A stretch of 64,000 nucleotides of DNA from Burkholderiaceae bacterium (GCA_023954135.1 JAMLIN010000022.1:1-64000); one strand, 5' to 3'. Shown: positions 1 to 8,808, counted from the stretch's first letter. The notes: generated by a model not told the origin, from the letters alone. A program made the numbers and translations.

Positions 1-438
1 CTCCGGGCGATCATCGATGCCGCCGCCTATGCCCACAAGCCCGAGAACCGCAAGGAGATCGCCGCGGCGATCGCACCGGCGAGCTACCTCAATCAGCCGG
101 TCACGGTCGTCGAGCAGGTACTGACCGGCACCTACGCCGACGGCCTGGGCAATGTGAAGCGCGACCCGAACCGGATCGACTTCGATCCCTTCCCCTGGCA
201 TTCGTTCGCCGTCTGGATCCTCACGCAGATGAAGCGCTGGGGCCAGATCAAGGGCGACGTCGACTACCAGAAGGTCGCTCGCGAGGTCTTCCTCGCCACC
301 GACGCCGCCCGGCTGATGAAGGAGGCCGGCCTGGAGCCGCCGACGCAGACATCGAAGACCTTCTCCGTCATGGGCAGGAAGTTCGATCCGTCGGCGCCCG
401 CGGAGTACGTCGAGAGCTTCGCGATCCGGAGGTCCTGA
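1..438 (+). CDS. ABC transporter substrate-binding protein, NrtA/CynA (CmpA) family, C-terminal part
   Basis: The reading frame is open from base 1, so the gene starts outside the window and only about 145 C-terminal residues are present. The visible part resembles the end of the nitrate/cyanate/bicarbonate binding proteins (NrtA/CynA/CmpA family): a helical stretch around RAIIDAAAYAHKPENR, then DFDPFPWHSFAVWILTQM, and a tail in which the gene ends EYVESFAIRRS. These proteins bind the anion in the periplasm and hand it to an ABC permease. The permease gene begins 4 bases after the stop and the ATPase and cyanase follow, so cyanate is the likeliest ligand. Nitrate cannot be excluded because the ligand-binding half is outside the window. 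Confidence 0.85.
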   Translation, partial: LRAIIDAAAYAHKPENRKEIAAAIAPASYLNQPVTVVEQVLTGTYADGLGNVKRDPNRIDFDPFPWHSFAVWILTQMKRWGQIKGDVDYQKVAREVFLATDAARLMKEAGLEPPTQTSKTFSVMGRKFDPSAPAEYVESFAIRRS

Positions 439-441
439 GTC

Positions 442-1284
442 ATGGTCGAGTCGCCCCGCCTGCGCTCGCTCGCCCTGTCGGTACTGTTGCTGGCGCTCTT
501 CATCGCGATCTGGTCCTTCGCCACCGGTTCCGGTGGCGGCGTCCAGGTCGTCGATGACGAGTACGCGAAGCTCGTCGGCGCCGCTGCGGCGAGCGGCGGC
601 CAGAGCTCGCTGCCCGGCCCGGGCGAGGTCGGCGCGAAGATCGTCGAGCATCTCGCCAATCCCTTCTACGACGCGGGCCCGAACGACAAGGGCATCGGCC
701 TGCAGCTCGCCTACTCGATCGGCCGGGTGCTGCTCGGCTTCTCGCTGGCGGCGCTGGTGGCGATTCCTCTGGGCTTCCTGATCGGGATGTCGCCCTTGCT
801 CTATCGGGCGCTCGATCCCTTCATCCAGGTGCTCAAGCCGATCTCGCCGCTGGCCTGGATGCCGCTCGCGCTCTTCACCCTGAAGGACGCCAATGTCTCG
901 GCCGTGTTCGTCATCTTCATCTGCTCGATGTGGCCGATGCTGGTCAACACCGCCTTCGGCATCGCCTCGGTGCGGCGCGACTGGCTCAACGTCGCACGCA
1001 CGCTGGAAGTGGGGCCGCTGCGCAAGGCGTTCACCGTGATCCTGCCGGCCGCAGCGCCCACGATCCTCACCGGCATGCGGATATCGATCGGCATCGCCTG
1101 GCTGGTGATCGTGGCCGCCGAGATGCTGGTCGGCGGCACCGGCATCGGCTACTTCGTCTGGAACGAGTGGAACAACCTGTCGATCGCCAACATCGTCACC
1201 GGCATCCTGGCGATCGGCCTGGTCGGCATGATCCTGGACCAGCTGCTCGCGGCGCTCGCGAAGCTGGTCACCTACGTGGAGTGA
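442..1284 (+). CDS. ABC transporter permease, NrtB/CynB family
   Basis: The protein has 280 residues. It begins with one membrane segment (residues 10-28), has a periplasmic stretch of about 60 residues, then a block of five to six membrane segments typical of the BPD_transp_1 fold. The inner-membrane permease forms the channel for the binding protein's ligand. The cytoplasmic EAA-like loop that contacts the ATPase is visible around RTLEVGPLRKAFTVILPAA. The ATG at 442 has a GGAGG sequence 8 bases upstream, inside the end of the preceding gene. It sits 3 bases after the binding-protein stop and 4 bases before the ATPase gene, so all are co-transcribed. The family transports nitrate, bicarbonate or cyanate; the cyanase downstream favours cyanate. 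Confidence 0.88.
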   Translation: MVESPRLRSLALSVLLLALFIAIWSFATGSGGGVQVVDDEYAKLVGAAAASGGQSSLPGPGEVGAKIVEHLANPFYDAGPNDKGIGLQLAYSIGRVLLGFSLAALVAIPLGFLIGMSPLLYRALDPFIQVLKPISPLAWMPLALFTLKDANVSAVFVIFICSMWPMLVNTAFGIASVRRDWLNVARTLEVGPLRKAFTVILPAAAPTILTGMRISIGIAWLVIVAAEMLVGGTGIGYFVWNEWNNLSIANIVTGILAIGLVGMILDQLLAALAKLVTYVE

Positions 1285-1288
1285 AGCC

Positions 1289-2233
1289 ATGGCCTTCCTC
1301 GAGATTCAGGGCCTGCAGAAGATCTTTCGCGGCGCGGGATCGCGTCCGGACACCGTGGTGTTCGAGGATGTCAACTTCCAGATCGAGAAGGGCGAGTTCG
1401 TCTGCGTGATCGGCCACTCGGGCTGCGGCAAGACGACGGTGCTCAACGCGCTGGCCGGGCTGGAGGCGCCGTCGGGCGGCGTCATCATCATGGATGGTCG
1501 CGAGGTGTCGGGTCCGAGCCTGGACCGCGGCGTGGTGTTCCAGAACCATGCGCTGATGCCCTGGCTGAGCGTGATGAGCAACGTTGCCTTCGGCGTGCGT
1601 TCGCGCTGGCCGCAGTGGTCGCGCGAGAAGGTCCGCGCGCACTGCCGGGAGTTCATCGCGATGGTCGGCCTGGCCGGCGCCGAGGACCGCAAGCCCAGCG
1701 AGCTCTCGGGTGGCATGAAGCAGCGGGTCGGCATTGCGCGGGCCTTCGCGATCCAGCCCAAGATGCTGCTGCTCGACGAGCCTTTCGGCGCGCTCGATGC
1801 GCTCACCCGCGGCACGATCCAGGACGAGCTGGTGAAGATCGTTCGCGCCACCCAGCAGACGGTGTTCATGATCACGCACGATGTCGACGAGGCGATCCTG
1901 CTCGCCGACCGGATCGTCCTGATGTCGAACGGACCGCGGGCGGTGATCGCCGAGATCGTCGAGAACACCATGTCGCGCGATCGCAGCCGTCACACGATGC
2001 ATCACGACCCGCAGTACTACCGCATCCGCAACCACCTGATCGACTTCCTGGTCGAGCGCTCGCGGACCTACCAGGATCCGGAGCAGAGCGCCGGGCACGA
2101 TCCGAAGCATCCGCCCGTCGTCAGGCCGGGCATCGATGCGACGGATGCCGGCGCGCCGGCCGCCCTGGCCGGCGAGGATGGCGAGGATGGCGACGCGATG
2201 CAGGCCGCCGTGAAGGTGGTGAACCTGCGCTGA
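1289..2233 (+). CDS. ABC transporter ATP-binding protein, NrtD/CynD family
   Basis: A 314-residue cytoplasmic ATPase. The Walker A motif is GHSGCGKTT (around residue 48), the signature is LSGGMKQR, Walker B is LLLDEPFGALD, and the switch histidine lies in MITHDVDEA. This is the single-domain NrtD-like type, without the extra regulatory domain of NrtC. After the ATPase core there is a C-terminal tail of about 60 residues rich in Pro, Ala, Asp and Gly that looks disordered. The start is ATG with GGAG just upstream, 4 bases after the permease stop. The gene energises the upstream permease. Cyanase follows after a 74-base gap. Confidence 0.9.
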   Translation: MAFLEIQGLQKIFRGAGSRPDTVVFEDVNFQIEKGEFVCVIGHSGCGKTTVLNALAGLEAPSGGVIIMDGREVSGPSLDRGVVFQNHALMPWLSVMSNVAFGVRSRWPQWSREKVRAHCREFIAMVGLAGAEDRKPSELSGGMKQRVGIARAFAIQPKMLLLDEPFGALDALTRGTIQDELVKIVRATQQTVFMITHDVDEAILLADRIVLMSNGPRAVIAEIVENTMSRDRSRHTMHHDPQYYRIRNHLIDFLVERSRTYQDPEQSAGHDPKHPPVVRPGIDATDAGAPAALAGEDGEDGDAMQAAVKVVNLR

Positions 2234-2307
2234 ATCCGTGGTCCGCGGCGCGAGTGTGCCCGGACGTTTCCGCAAGACAACCCGCATGCAACTGGAGAGC
2301 GAACATC

Positions 2308-2778
2308 ATGACGAAATCCGGAGCCGATCTGCCGATGAAGCGTGACGACGTCACCGACCTGATCCTGTTTCGCCGCGTGAAGTTCGGCCTGACATGGGCC
2401 CACGTCGCGGAGAAGGTCGGCCAGTCGAAGGAATGGGTCACCGCCGCCTGTCTCGGGCAGATGCAGATGACGAAGCCGCAGGCCGAGGCGGTCGGCGCCC
2501 TGTTCGATCTGCCCGAGGACGCGGTTCTGCTGCTGCAGGCGGTTCCCTGCAAGGGCTCGCTGTCGACCGCCATCCCCACCGACCCGCTGATCTACCGCCT
2601 GTACGAGGTCGTCAGCGTCTACGGGACGACGATGAAGGAGCTGATCCACGAGGAATTCGGCGACGGCATCATGAGCGCGATCGACTTCTCGATGGACATC
2701 CAGCGCGAGGCCGATCCGAAGGGCGACCGGGTGAAGGTCGTGCTGAGCGGCAAGTTCCTGCCGTACAAGACGTTCTGA
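2308..2778 (+). CDS. cynS: Cyanase (cyanate hydratase)
   Basis: Cyanase converts cyanate and bicarbonate to ammonia and CO2 through carbamate, acting as a cytoplasmic decamer. The 156-residue length matches the well-known bacterial enzyme. Residues 1-80 form the helical DNA-binding-like N-terminal domain (FGLTWAHVAEKVGQS), and residues 85-156 the catalytic domain. The three catalytic residues known for the family are present as Arg97 and Glu100 (YRLYE) and Ser123 (IMSAIDFSMDI). The ATG at 2308 follows GGAGAG and gives the usual length; longer readings into the previous gene are not supported. Its place directly after an NrtABD-type transporter matches the cynABDS arrangement known from cyanobacteria. 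No carbonic anhydrase or CynR regulator gene is visible beside it. Confidence 0.97.
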   Translation: MTKSGADLPMKRDDVTDLILFRRVKFGLTWAHVAEKVGQSKEWVTAACLGQMQMTKPQAEAVGALFDLPEDAVLLLQAVPCKGSLSTAIPTDPLIYRLYEVVSVYGTTMKELIHEEFGDGIMSAIDFSMDIQREADPKGDRVKVVLSGKFLPYKTF

Positions 2779-2786
2779 ATCGGTCC

Positions 2787-2837
2787 TTGCGATATCGGTT
2801 CAATCGCCTTATATGTACAATAAGTACAAATTGTACG
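2787..2837 (+). promoter_or_regulatory. Promoter and operator-like GTAC repeats of the toxin-antitoxin operon
   Basis: TTGCGA (2787-2792), a 17-base spacer and TATATG (2810-2815) form a plausible sigma-70 promoter. It overlaps three GTAC tetramers at 2815, 2824 and 2833, exactly 9 bases apart, the first inside the palindrome TGTACA (2814-2819). Operators of the YefM/Phd antitoxins are known to contain TGTACA-type palindromes, so autorepression by the antitoxin encoded at 2850 is a reasonable inference. Confidence 0.6.
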
Positions 2838-2849
2838 GAAGGGGCGAGC

Positions 2850-3101
2850 ATGCGTACCGTCAGTGCGAGTGAAGCCCGGCAAGGCCTGGCAGAGATCATC
2901 GAGGCAGCCCGGCGCGAGCCGGTCGTCATCCAGCGCCAGAAACGGGATGTGGCCGTGGTGATGTCGATGGACGAGTACGAGCGTCTGGTCAATCTGAACG
3001 TGGCCGAGTTCCAGCGTTTTTGCGATCGCGTCGGTGCGAAGGCGCAGGAGGCCGGCATGACCGAGGAGGTGCTGCAAGGGCTGCTGAACCGTGAGGACTG
3101 A
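2850..3101 (+). CDS. Antitoxin of the Phd/YefM family
   Basis: An 83-residue protein with the typical Phd/YefM N-terminal DNA-binding fold: VSASEARQGLAEIIEAAR, then a short beta segment EPVVIQRQKRDVAVVMS and the helix MDEYERLV. The C-terminal region, which in this family wraps and inhibits the toxin, runs from about residue 50. Start ATG at 2850 follows GGAAGGGG. The toxin gene begins inside the last codons of this one, so the two are translationally coupled. Antitoxins of this family also repress their own promoter, and a matching operator-like repeat lies just upstream. Base composition is less GC-rich than in the genes before it, which fits a mobile addiction module. Confidence 0.9.
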   Translation: MRTVSASEARQGLAEIIEAARREPVVIQRQKRDVAVVMSMDEYERLVNLNVAEFQRFCDRVGAKAQEAGMTEEVLQGLLNRED

Positions 3102-3510
3102 CCACAGGCTGGTGATCGACACCAATCTCTGGGTCAGTCGCCTGCTCATGCCCAATGGAGCGGCGGCCAGGGCCGTGGATCGCGGGCTGTCCTGGGGCAT
3201 CGCGCTGATGTCGGAGGCGACGCTGGCGGAGTTGAGCGAGGTTCTCTCCCGCGGCCGGTTCGACCGATACGTCACGCGCGAGGACAGGCAGCATTTCCTG
3301 CGCCTTCTCGGCGGCATCGTCCGGATAGTCTCGATCACCCGGACGATCGCCGCATGCAGGGATCCCGCGGACGACAAGTTCCTCGACGTGGCGCTCAGCG
3401 GCGAAGCGCGCCTGATCCTGACGGGAGACCGGGATCTCCTCGAACTGCATCCCTTTCACGGGATCGAGATACTCGGTCCGGCGGACTTTCTGGATCGCCC
3501 GATGGATTGA
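3091..3510 (+). CDS. PIN-domain toxin (putative RNase)
   Basis: A 139-residue PIN-domain protein of the type annotated as 'putative toxin component, PIN family'. The expected acidic metal-binding residues are present: Asp10 (VIDTNLW), Glu47 (TLAELSE), Asp94/Asp95 (DPADDK) and Asp113 (TGDRDLL). PIN toxins cleave RNA in a metal-dependent way and are held inactive by their antitoxin. The GTG start at 3091 overlaps the antitoxin gene by 11 bases, and no good ATG exists before the first conserved Asp. Pairing of a Phd/YefM antitoxin with a PIN toxin rather than a RelE/YoeB toxin is common. Target RNA is unknown. Confidence 0.88.
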   Translation: MRTDHRLVIDTNLWVSRLLMPNGAAARAVDRGLSWGIALMSEATLAELSEVLSRGRFDRYVTREDRQHFLRLLGGIVRIVSITRTIAACRDPADDKFLDVALSGEARLILTGDRDLLELHPFHGIEILGPADFLDRPMD

Positions 3511-3548
3511 ACCGATTGTTTCGAAGGAGCGGCTCGTCACGGGTGGAA

Positions 3549-4142
3549 TCAGTGCCCGGATGCCCAGTCGATTGCTTCCTCTAGCCTGTCGTCTCCCCAG
3601 AACAGCTCGTCGCCAACCACGAAGGACGGTGACCCGAATATCTTCAGCGCTTCCGCTCGTTCCGTTTGCCGCCTGAGGGCATCCTTGGTCTCTGGCATCT
3701 GCGCGCGTGCGCGCATGGCGGCGGGATCGTGACCCAGGGCGACGAGCACCGTGTCCAGGTTCTCGTCGGTACCGATCAGCTTGCCTTCGGTCCAGTGCAG
3801 CCTGAAGACTTCCTCGGTGAACGCCTGGCACCAGCCTTCCGTGCTCGCGATGCAGGCGATGCGAGCCGTCGGCAGGGAGTCGATCGGGTAGGCCGAAGGC
3901 TTCCGGTAAGGAAGGCTGAGTCGCTGGGCGCGGCGCTCGATATCCCGCCACATGTATTCCATCTTGTTCGGATACGGCAGGAACGGCCCGTAGTTCATGC
4001 CGAGCTTCGTGAAGATGGGCAGGAGATAGAAGGGACACCACTCGATCTCGATGTCTCGGGCACTGGCGAGGCTACCGATGCGAGCAACACTCAGATAGGA
4101 ATACGTGCTTCCATACTCGAGCCAGAATTGCAGTGTCTTCAT
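3549..4142 (-). CDS. 2-hydroxychromene-2-carboxylate isomerase family protein (DsbA-like fold)
   Basis: A 197-residue protein of the DsbA-like, GST-kappa-related family typified by 2-hydroxychromene-2-carboxylate isomerase, a glutathione-dependent enzyme of naphthalene breakdown. Family marks are the N-terminal strand and turn FWLEYGSTYSYLSVARI, the residue pair WCPFYL in the next strand, the helical middle part, and the C-terminal thioredoxin-like FGSPSFVVGDELFWGDDRLE. There is no CXXC active site, as expected for this group. Start ATG at 4142 follows GGAGGA. No other aromatic-degradation gene lies nearby, so the true substrate may be different. The gene is convergent with the PIN toxin gene. 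Confidence 0.85.
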   Translation of the reverse strand: MKTLQFWLEYGSTYSYLSVARIGSLASARDIEIEWCPFYLLPIFTKLGMNYGPFLPYPNKMEYMWRDIERRAQRLSLPYRKPSAYPIDSLPTARIACIASTEGWCQAFTEEVFRLHWTEGKLIGTDENLDTVLVALGHDPAAMRARAQMPETKDALRRQTERAEALKIFGSPSFVVGDELFWGDDRLEEAIDWASGH

Positions 4143-4346
4143 GGGATCCTCCGGCTTACCTGCTGCGGTGAACGCCCGGCGAGATCGTTTCTCGCGGCAG
4201 GAAGATTGTCGCCAGTCTTTTCCGACGTGCCATCATTGATTCTCTCGAGGCCGGTCCGATTTCCGTCTCGACGAGCCGTCGTCGGGCAGGCAGCCTAGGC
4301 GATCCGTCCAATTGTTCGCCTCCGTGCGCGGGCTTACGGTTGGCGC

Positions 4347-7300
4347 ATGGATTCCCGCTCCGCCATCGCCGGCTTTTTCGCCCGTTCGTGTCGACGGCGC
4401 CTGCTTGCCGGCCTGCTGGCCCTGCTCATCGTCCTGCCGGCGAGCCTGTCCGCCCAACCCTGCTCGCCCGCCGATGGCGCACCGGGCGTCGCTGGCGAGA
4501 TTCTCTCCTGTGAACGGTCCGAGCCGGCCAGCCTGCCGTCGGACGGGCCGGCACTCGGCATCGGCAACCCGGTCGACCTCGCCACCGGCGCCAAGTACGA
4601 GCGGCGGGTCGACATCGCTCTTGCCGACATCTCGCGTCTGCCCGGTGCCGGCGGCGATCTTGCCCGCGTGTTCGCGCTCGAGCCGGGCCTGCCCTTCGTC
4701 TTCAGCCGGCATTTCGTCGGCGGTCCGGACGATCGCGGCCTCGGGCCGGGCTGGCGCCATGGCTTCGACACCCGGCTGGCGTTTCGCGGCGGCCGGCGGC
4801 CGCGCCTGCAGATCCTCCAGGCCGATGGCCGCCGCATCCGTTTCGAGCGCGCCGCCGATGATCGTTTCGTCGCGGAGCGGCCCGCCGCCGGCATCGTCGT
4901 CGCACTCGCCGGCGGCGGCTGGCAATGGCGCTGGCCGAACGGCCGGCGCATCGGCTTCGATGCCGGTGGCCGGCTGGTACGGATCGATTCGCTCAACGGT
5001 GATCGTCTCGTCCTGCGCTACGCTGCCGGGCAACTCGCCGAGGTGCGCGACCGTGGCGGACGGCGCATGCTGTTGCGCTGGCGGGCAGGGCGGCTCGTCG
5101 CCGTCACGGTGCCGGAGTTCGGCCGCGTCGTGTTCGGGTTCGACACCCGCGGCAGGCTCGTCTCGGCCCGGGTGCCCGACGGTGGCCTGGAGCGCTACTG
5201 GTACGAGGATCCCGCCGGCCCGCATCGCCTGACCGGCGCCGGTCCGGTGGAAGGCTTTCGCAGCCGCTTCGCCTACGATGCCGACGGTCGCGTCGTGCGA
5301 TCGCTCGCGGCCGGGGAGCCGGCCACGGACGAGCTCCGGCTCGACTACACGGTCGACGCGAACGATGAAGGCGGCAGCACGCGGGTGCGGGGTCCGCGCG
5401 GCGAGGCTCGCTATGCCTGGCGACGGGTCGGGCCGGCTCGGATTGCCCGGCTGGTCGCCGCCAGTGGTACGGCCTGCCGGAGCTGCCCGCCCGCCGGCGG
5501 CTGGGAATGGAATGCGAGGGGCTGGCTGGTCGCCGACGGCAAGCTACGCTATCGGCACGACGATGACGGCAGGCTGGTCGCCATCGAGCAGGCCGCCGGC
5601 GCGGCGGGCCTCGTCGATGCTGCGAAGGAATTTCCGGTCGAGACCCGTCGGTACCGCGATGCCGGTGCGCCGCTTGCGGCAATGCCTGCCGAACTGACCC
5701 GGGTGAGCGTCGCACCCGGTCGCCGGCGAAGCGTCCGGATCGATGCCGATGCCGAGGGGCGGATCATCGCGATCGACGAGGCCGGGTTCACGCCCGACGG
5801 CGAAGCGGTGGCGCGGCGCATCCGGCTGCGCCATCACCCCGAGGGGGAGGGCGCCCTCGCCGGGCGGCTCGCGGCGATCGACCGGCTCGATCCCGACGAT
5901 CCACAGCGAGTGCTCGCTACTGTCGCACTGCGCTACGACGCACGCGGCTGGCTCGTCGGTGTCGAAGGGCCCGGCGATGCCTCGCGCAGAATCCGGCGCG
6001 ACGCGGCCGGGACACCGCTTCCCGAGCGGATTCCTCGTCATGCGGCGAAGCCGGCGACGGCTGGGTCCTTCCAGGGGATGTCGCCCGCCGGCTTTGCGCG
6101 TTCCCGCGCGAGTCCGGACATGCTGCCCGCCACGCTCGTCCTCTCGGGACATGGCGAACGGGTCCGCATCGATGCGGCCGGCCGCATCACCCGGGAGCAC
6201 TACGACGACCTCGGGCGCCTAGTCCGCAGCGAGTATCCCAGGGTCGGCACGATCCGCTACGAGCACGACGGCCTCGATCGGCTCGCTGGCATCGCCTGGC
6301 AGGACGGCACCCGGTGGCGCTTCCGGCGCGATGCCGCCGGGCGCCCGGTGGAGGTCCTGAGGGCGCGGGGCGATGAGCGGGTCGCGAGCCGGATCGGGTG
6401 GCGGGGCGAGCATGCGGTCCGCATCGATCATCCGGTACAGACGAGTCGCGCGCAATACGACGCCGCCGGGCGACTGCTCATGATCGAGCATCGCCTGCTC
6501 GGTGGTCGTCATCGCCAGTCCTTCACCTATGACCCCGAGGGGCGGCTGTCGACCCGCCGGCTTCCCGACGGCAGCCGGCTGCGCCACGAATACGATGCGC
6601 GGGGCCGGCCCCTTGCCCTGTACTGGACCCCGCCCGGGGGCGTCGAGCAGGTCCTGGTCGATCAGGCGCGGTACGGGGCCGGTCGCATCGATTCCTTCCG
6701 GCTCGGCGGCCGGACCATCCAGCGCCGCACCTTCGGCGTCGACGGCCGGCTGGCGATGCTTGTCTGGTCCGGTCACCCACGCTACCCGCGCTGGCGTTTC
6801 TCCTGGCGGGGAGACGGCAGGCTCGCGGGCATCGATTCGGCTACCGACAGCCGTCGCTTCGCCTGGGACCGGCGCGGTCGCCTGCTGGTCGACCAGCGCC
6901 ATGCCGATGGCGGAGCTCGGAGCGTGGAGTATTTCGCCTGGGGGCCTGCCGGAGATCCGCTCGGCCATCGCGATCTCGATGGACGCACCCGGCGGATCGC
7001 CGCCGCGGGCGCCCCGGCCACGGCGGGGCTGTCGATCCGGCATCGCGGGATGCGTCTCGACTACGGCCCCGAACGCCGGATCCGGAGCGCAGCTGCCGGT
7101 GGACGCGTGCTTGCCCGCTATCGCTACAACGCGCTCGGCGAGCGAGCCGTCCGCGAGGCCGATGGCGAACGCCACGGCTATCTCTACCATCGCCGGCAGC
7201 TTTTCGCCGAAACCGACGGCGCCGGGCGCCTGCGGCGCACCTGGCTGCACTGGCAGGGGCGGGTCATCGGCTTTCTCGACCATGCGCCGGACGCCGCGCC

Positions 7301-8801
7301 TCGGCTGCACTTCGTCCTCGGCGACCATCTCGGTACGCCGGCGATGATCACCGACGCCGGTGGCGAGCCGGTCTGGTCGGGCCGAATCAGCGCCTTCGGC
7401 AGCCTCGTCTCGGAGCGGGGCGCGCTGCGCCAGCCGCTGCGGCTGCCCGGCCAGGTCGCCGATGCCGAGACCGGCTTCTCCGACAACTACCAGCGCAGCT
7501 ACGACCCCCTCTCCTTCCGCTATCTCGAGCCGGATCCGCTCGGCGTCGCGGGCGGTGGCGACGCATACGCCTACGCGGCCGGGGATCCCGTCGCCGGCGC
7601 CGATCCGCTCGGGCTGGTGCTCTTTGCCTTCGACGGCACTGGCAACACGCCCGCGTCGCTCACCAATGTCTGGCTGATGTCCCGGCAGTACGACAGCTAC
7701 GACGAATACGACCGCCAGGCGCAGATCGACGAGCTCAGCTTCTATGTGCCTGGGGTGGGGACGACGGGCGGCATGCGCGACAACGCCGTCGTCGGCGGCG
7801 CGCTCGCCATCGAGCTCCAGGCCCGGATCGACCTGCAGCTCGAGCGCCTCGATGCCTACGTCCGCGAGCGACTCGGCTACTACCTCGATGCAGGCGCCAC
7901 CATCGGTCCCGGATCGCCCCTGCAGTTCGACATCGACATCGTCGGCTTCTCGCGCGGGGCCGCCGCGGCGCGCGATTTCGCCAACCGGGTCCTGCGCCGG
8001 CGCGACAACGGCTACTACCGCGAGCTCGTCGACGGCGGCTGCGTCTCGATCGACATCCGCTTCCTCGGGCTGTTCGATACCGTGCTGAGCACCCATGTCG
8101 GCAACTTCGAGCTCGGCATTCCCGAGGCGGTCGGCCACGCCGCCAGCCTCATCGCCGCCAACGAGCACCGACGGGCGTTTCCGCTCGAGTCCATCTTCGG
8201 GTCGGCCGATGCCCGCGGCCTGGCGAGCAACCGCGTCGAGGTGTCGCTGCTCGGCGCGCATGCGGACGTCGGCGGTGGCTACGCCTGCATCGACCCCGCT
8301 GCCTGCGACGGCGGCGACCTCTCCGACATTGCATTGCTCTGGATGCGCGAGCAGGCCGCCGCCCAGGGAGTCGCCTTCCTTCCGCTGCCGCCGGAGCATC
8401 GACGCATCGACGTGCCGGTGCTGCACGACGAGACCTCGTCCTTTCTTTTCTACGATCCCGATCCGGCAGCCGATCGTGAGGTGCGCTACCACGCGGCATC
8501 GCGTACGCATCCGCTGACCGAAGACCTGCCGCACGAGCCGGCGGCACCGGCGCAGCCGAGCCGCGAGTCGATCGCCGAAGGCATGAGCGCCGGGCGGGTC
8601 GCCGAGTTCGTCGTTCCCGACGCGGTTCCGCGGCCCGGCCGCGTGGGAGAGGTCGACCTCGTCGCCTATGCCCGCTGGCTGCGCGAGGAGCTCGGCCTCG
8701 CGATCGAGACCGGCGCCGATGGTGGCGCCGGCGGGAGCCTCGACGATGGCGGCGACGAGCCTGCCGATGCGCAGACCGCGCCCCGGGACGACATCTCCTG
8801 A
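4347..8801 (+). CDS. Secreted RHS-repeat protein with C-terminal Tle1-type (DUF2235) phospholipase domain
   Basis: A 1484-residue polymorphic-toxin-like protein. Residues 1-36 are a Sec-type signal peptide (basic start, hydrophobic core, ending near LSAQPC). A DUF6531-like part begins near residue 72 (GNPVDLATGAKYE), followed by many YD/RHS repeats that should form a hollow beta shell. The RHS core boundary is near residues 1047-1090 (RSYDPLSFRYLEPDPLG, then DPLGL). From about residue 1093 the C-terminal domain carries FAFDGTGN and a serine hydrolase triad typical of Tle1/DUF2235 lipases: Ser1202 in GFSRGAAAA, Asp1244 in LFDTV and His1305 in HADVGGGY. The predicted activity is phospholipid hydrolysis. 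A Sec signal on an RHS toxin is unusual, and no VgrG, PAAR or Eag gene is near. The start is ATG; its ribosome site is weak. Confidence 0.9.
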   Translation: MDSRSAIAGFFARSCRRRLLAGLLALLIVLPASLSAQPCSPADGAPGVAGEILSCERSEPASLPSDGPALGIGNPVDLATGAKYERRVDIALADISRLPGAGGDLARVFALEPGLPFVFSRHFVGGPDDRGLGPGWRHGFDTRLAFRGGRRPRLQILQADGRRIRFERAADDRFVAERPAAGIVVALAGGGWQWRWPNGRRIGFDAGGRLVRIDSLNGDRLVLRYAAGQLAEVRDRGGRRMLLRWRAGRLVAVTVPEFGRVVFGFDTRGRLVSARVPDGGLERYWYEDPAGPHRLTGAGPVEGFRSRFAYDADGRVVRSLAAGEPATDELRLDYTVDANDEGGSTRVRGPRGEARYAWRRVGPARIARLVAASGTACRSCPPAGGWEWNARGWLVADGKLRYRHDDDGRLVAIEQAAGAAGLVDAAKEFPVETRRYRDAGAPLAAMPAELTRVSVAPGRRRSVRIDADAEGRIIAIDEAGFTPDGEAVARRIRLRHHPEGEGALAGRLAAIDRLDPDDPQRVLATVALRYDARGWLVGVEGPGDASRRIRRDAAGTPLPERIPRHAAKPATAGSFQGMSPAGFARSRASPDMLPATLVLSGHGERVRIDAAGRITREHYDDLGRLVRSEYPRVGTIRYEHDGLDRLAGIAWQDGTRWRFRRDAAGRPVEVLRARGDERVASRIGWRGEHAVRIDHPVQTSRAQYDAAGRLLMIEHRLLGGRHRQSFTYDPEGRLSTRRLPDGSRLRHEYDARGRPLALYWTPPGGVEQVLVDQARYGAGRIDSFRLGGRTIQRRTFGVDGRLAMLVWSGHPRYPRWRFSWRGDGRLAGIDSATDSRRFAWDRRGRLLVDQRHADGGARSVEYFAWGPAGDPLGHRDLDGRTRRIAAAGAPATAGLSIRHRGMRLDYGPERRIRSAAAGGRVLARYRYNALGERAVREADGERHGYLYHRRQLFAETDGAGRLRRTWLHWQGRVIGFLDHAPDAAPRLHFVLGDHLGTPAMITDAGGEPVWSGRISAFGSLVSERGALRQPLRLPGQVADAETGFSDNYQRSYDPLSFRYLEPDPLGVAGGGDAYAYAAGDPVAGADPLGLVLFAFDGTGNTPASLTNVWLMSRQYDSYDEYDRQAQIDELSFYVPGVGTTGGMRDNAVVGGALAIELQARIDLQLERLDAYVRERLGYYLDAGATIGPGSPLQFDIDIVGFSRGAAAARDFANRVLRRRDNGYYRELVDGGCVSIDIRFLGLFDTVLSTHVGNFELGIPEAVGHAASLIAANEHRRAFPLESIFGSADARGLASNRVEVSLLGAHADVGGGYACIDPAACDGGDLSDIALLWMREQAAAQGVAFLPLPPEHRRIDVPVLHDETSSFLFYDPDPAADREVRYHAASRTHPLTEDLPHEPAAPAQPSRESIAEGMSAGRVAEFVVPDAVPRPGRVGEVDLVAYARWLREELGLAIETGADGGAGGSLDDGGDEPADAQTAPRDDIS

Positions 8802-8808
8802 GGACGTC

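Noticed and set aside
1-2233. Nitrate transport operon
   Set aside because: Sequence family allows it, but the adjoining cyanase and the lack of nitrate-reduction genes make cyanate the better reading; kept only as an alternative.
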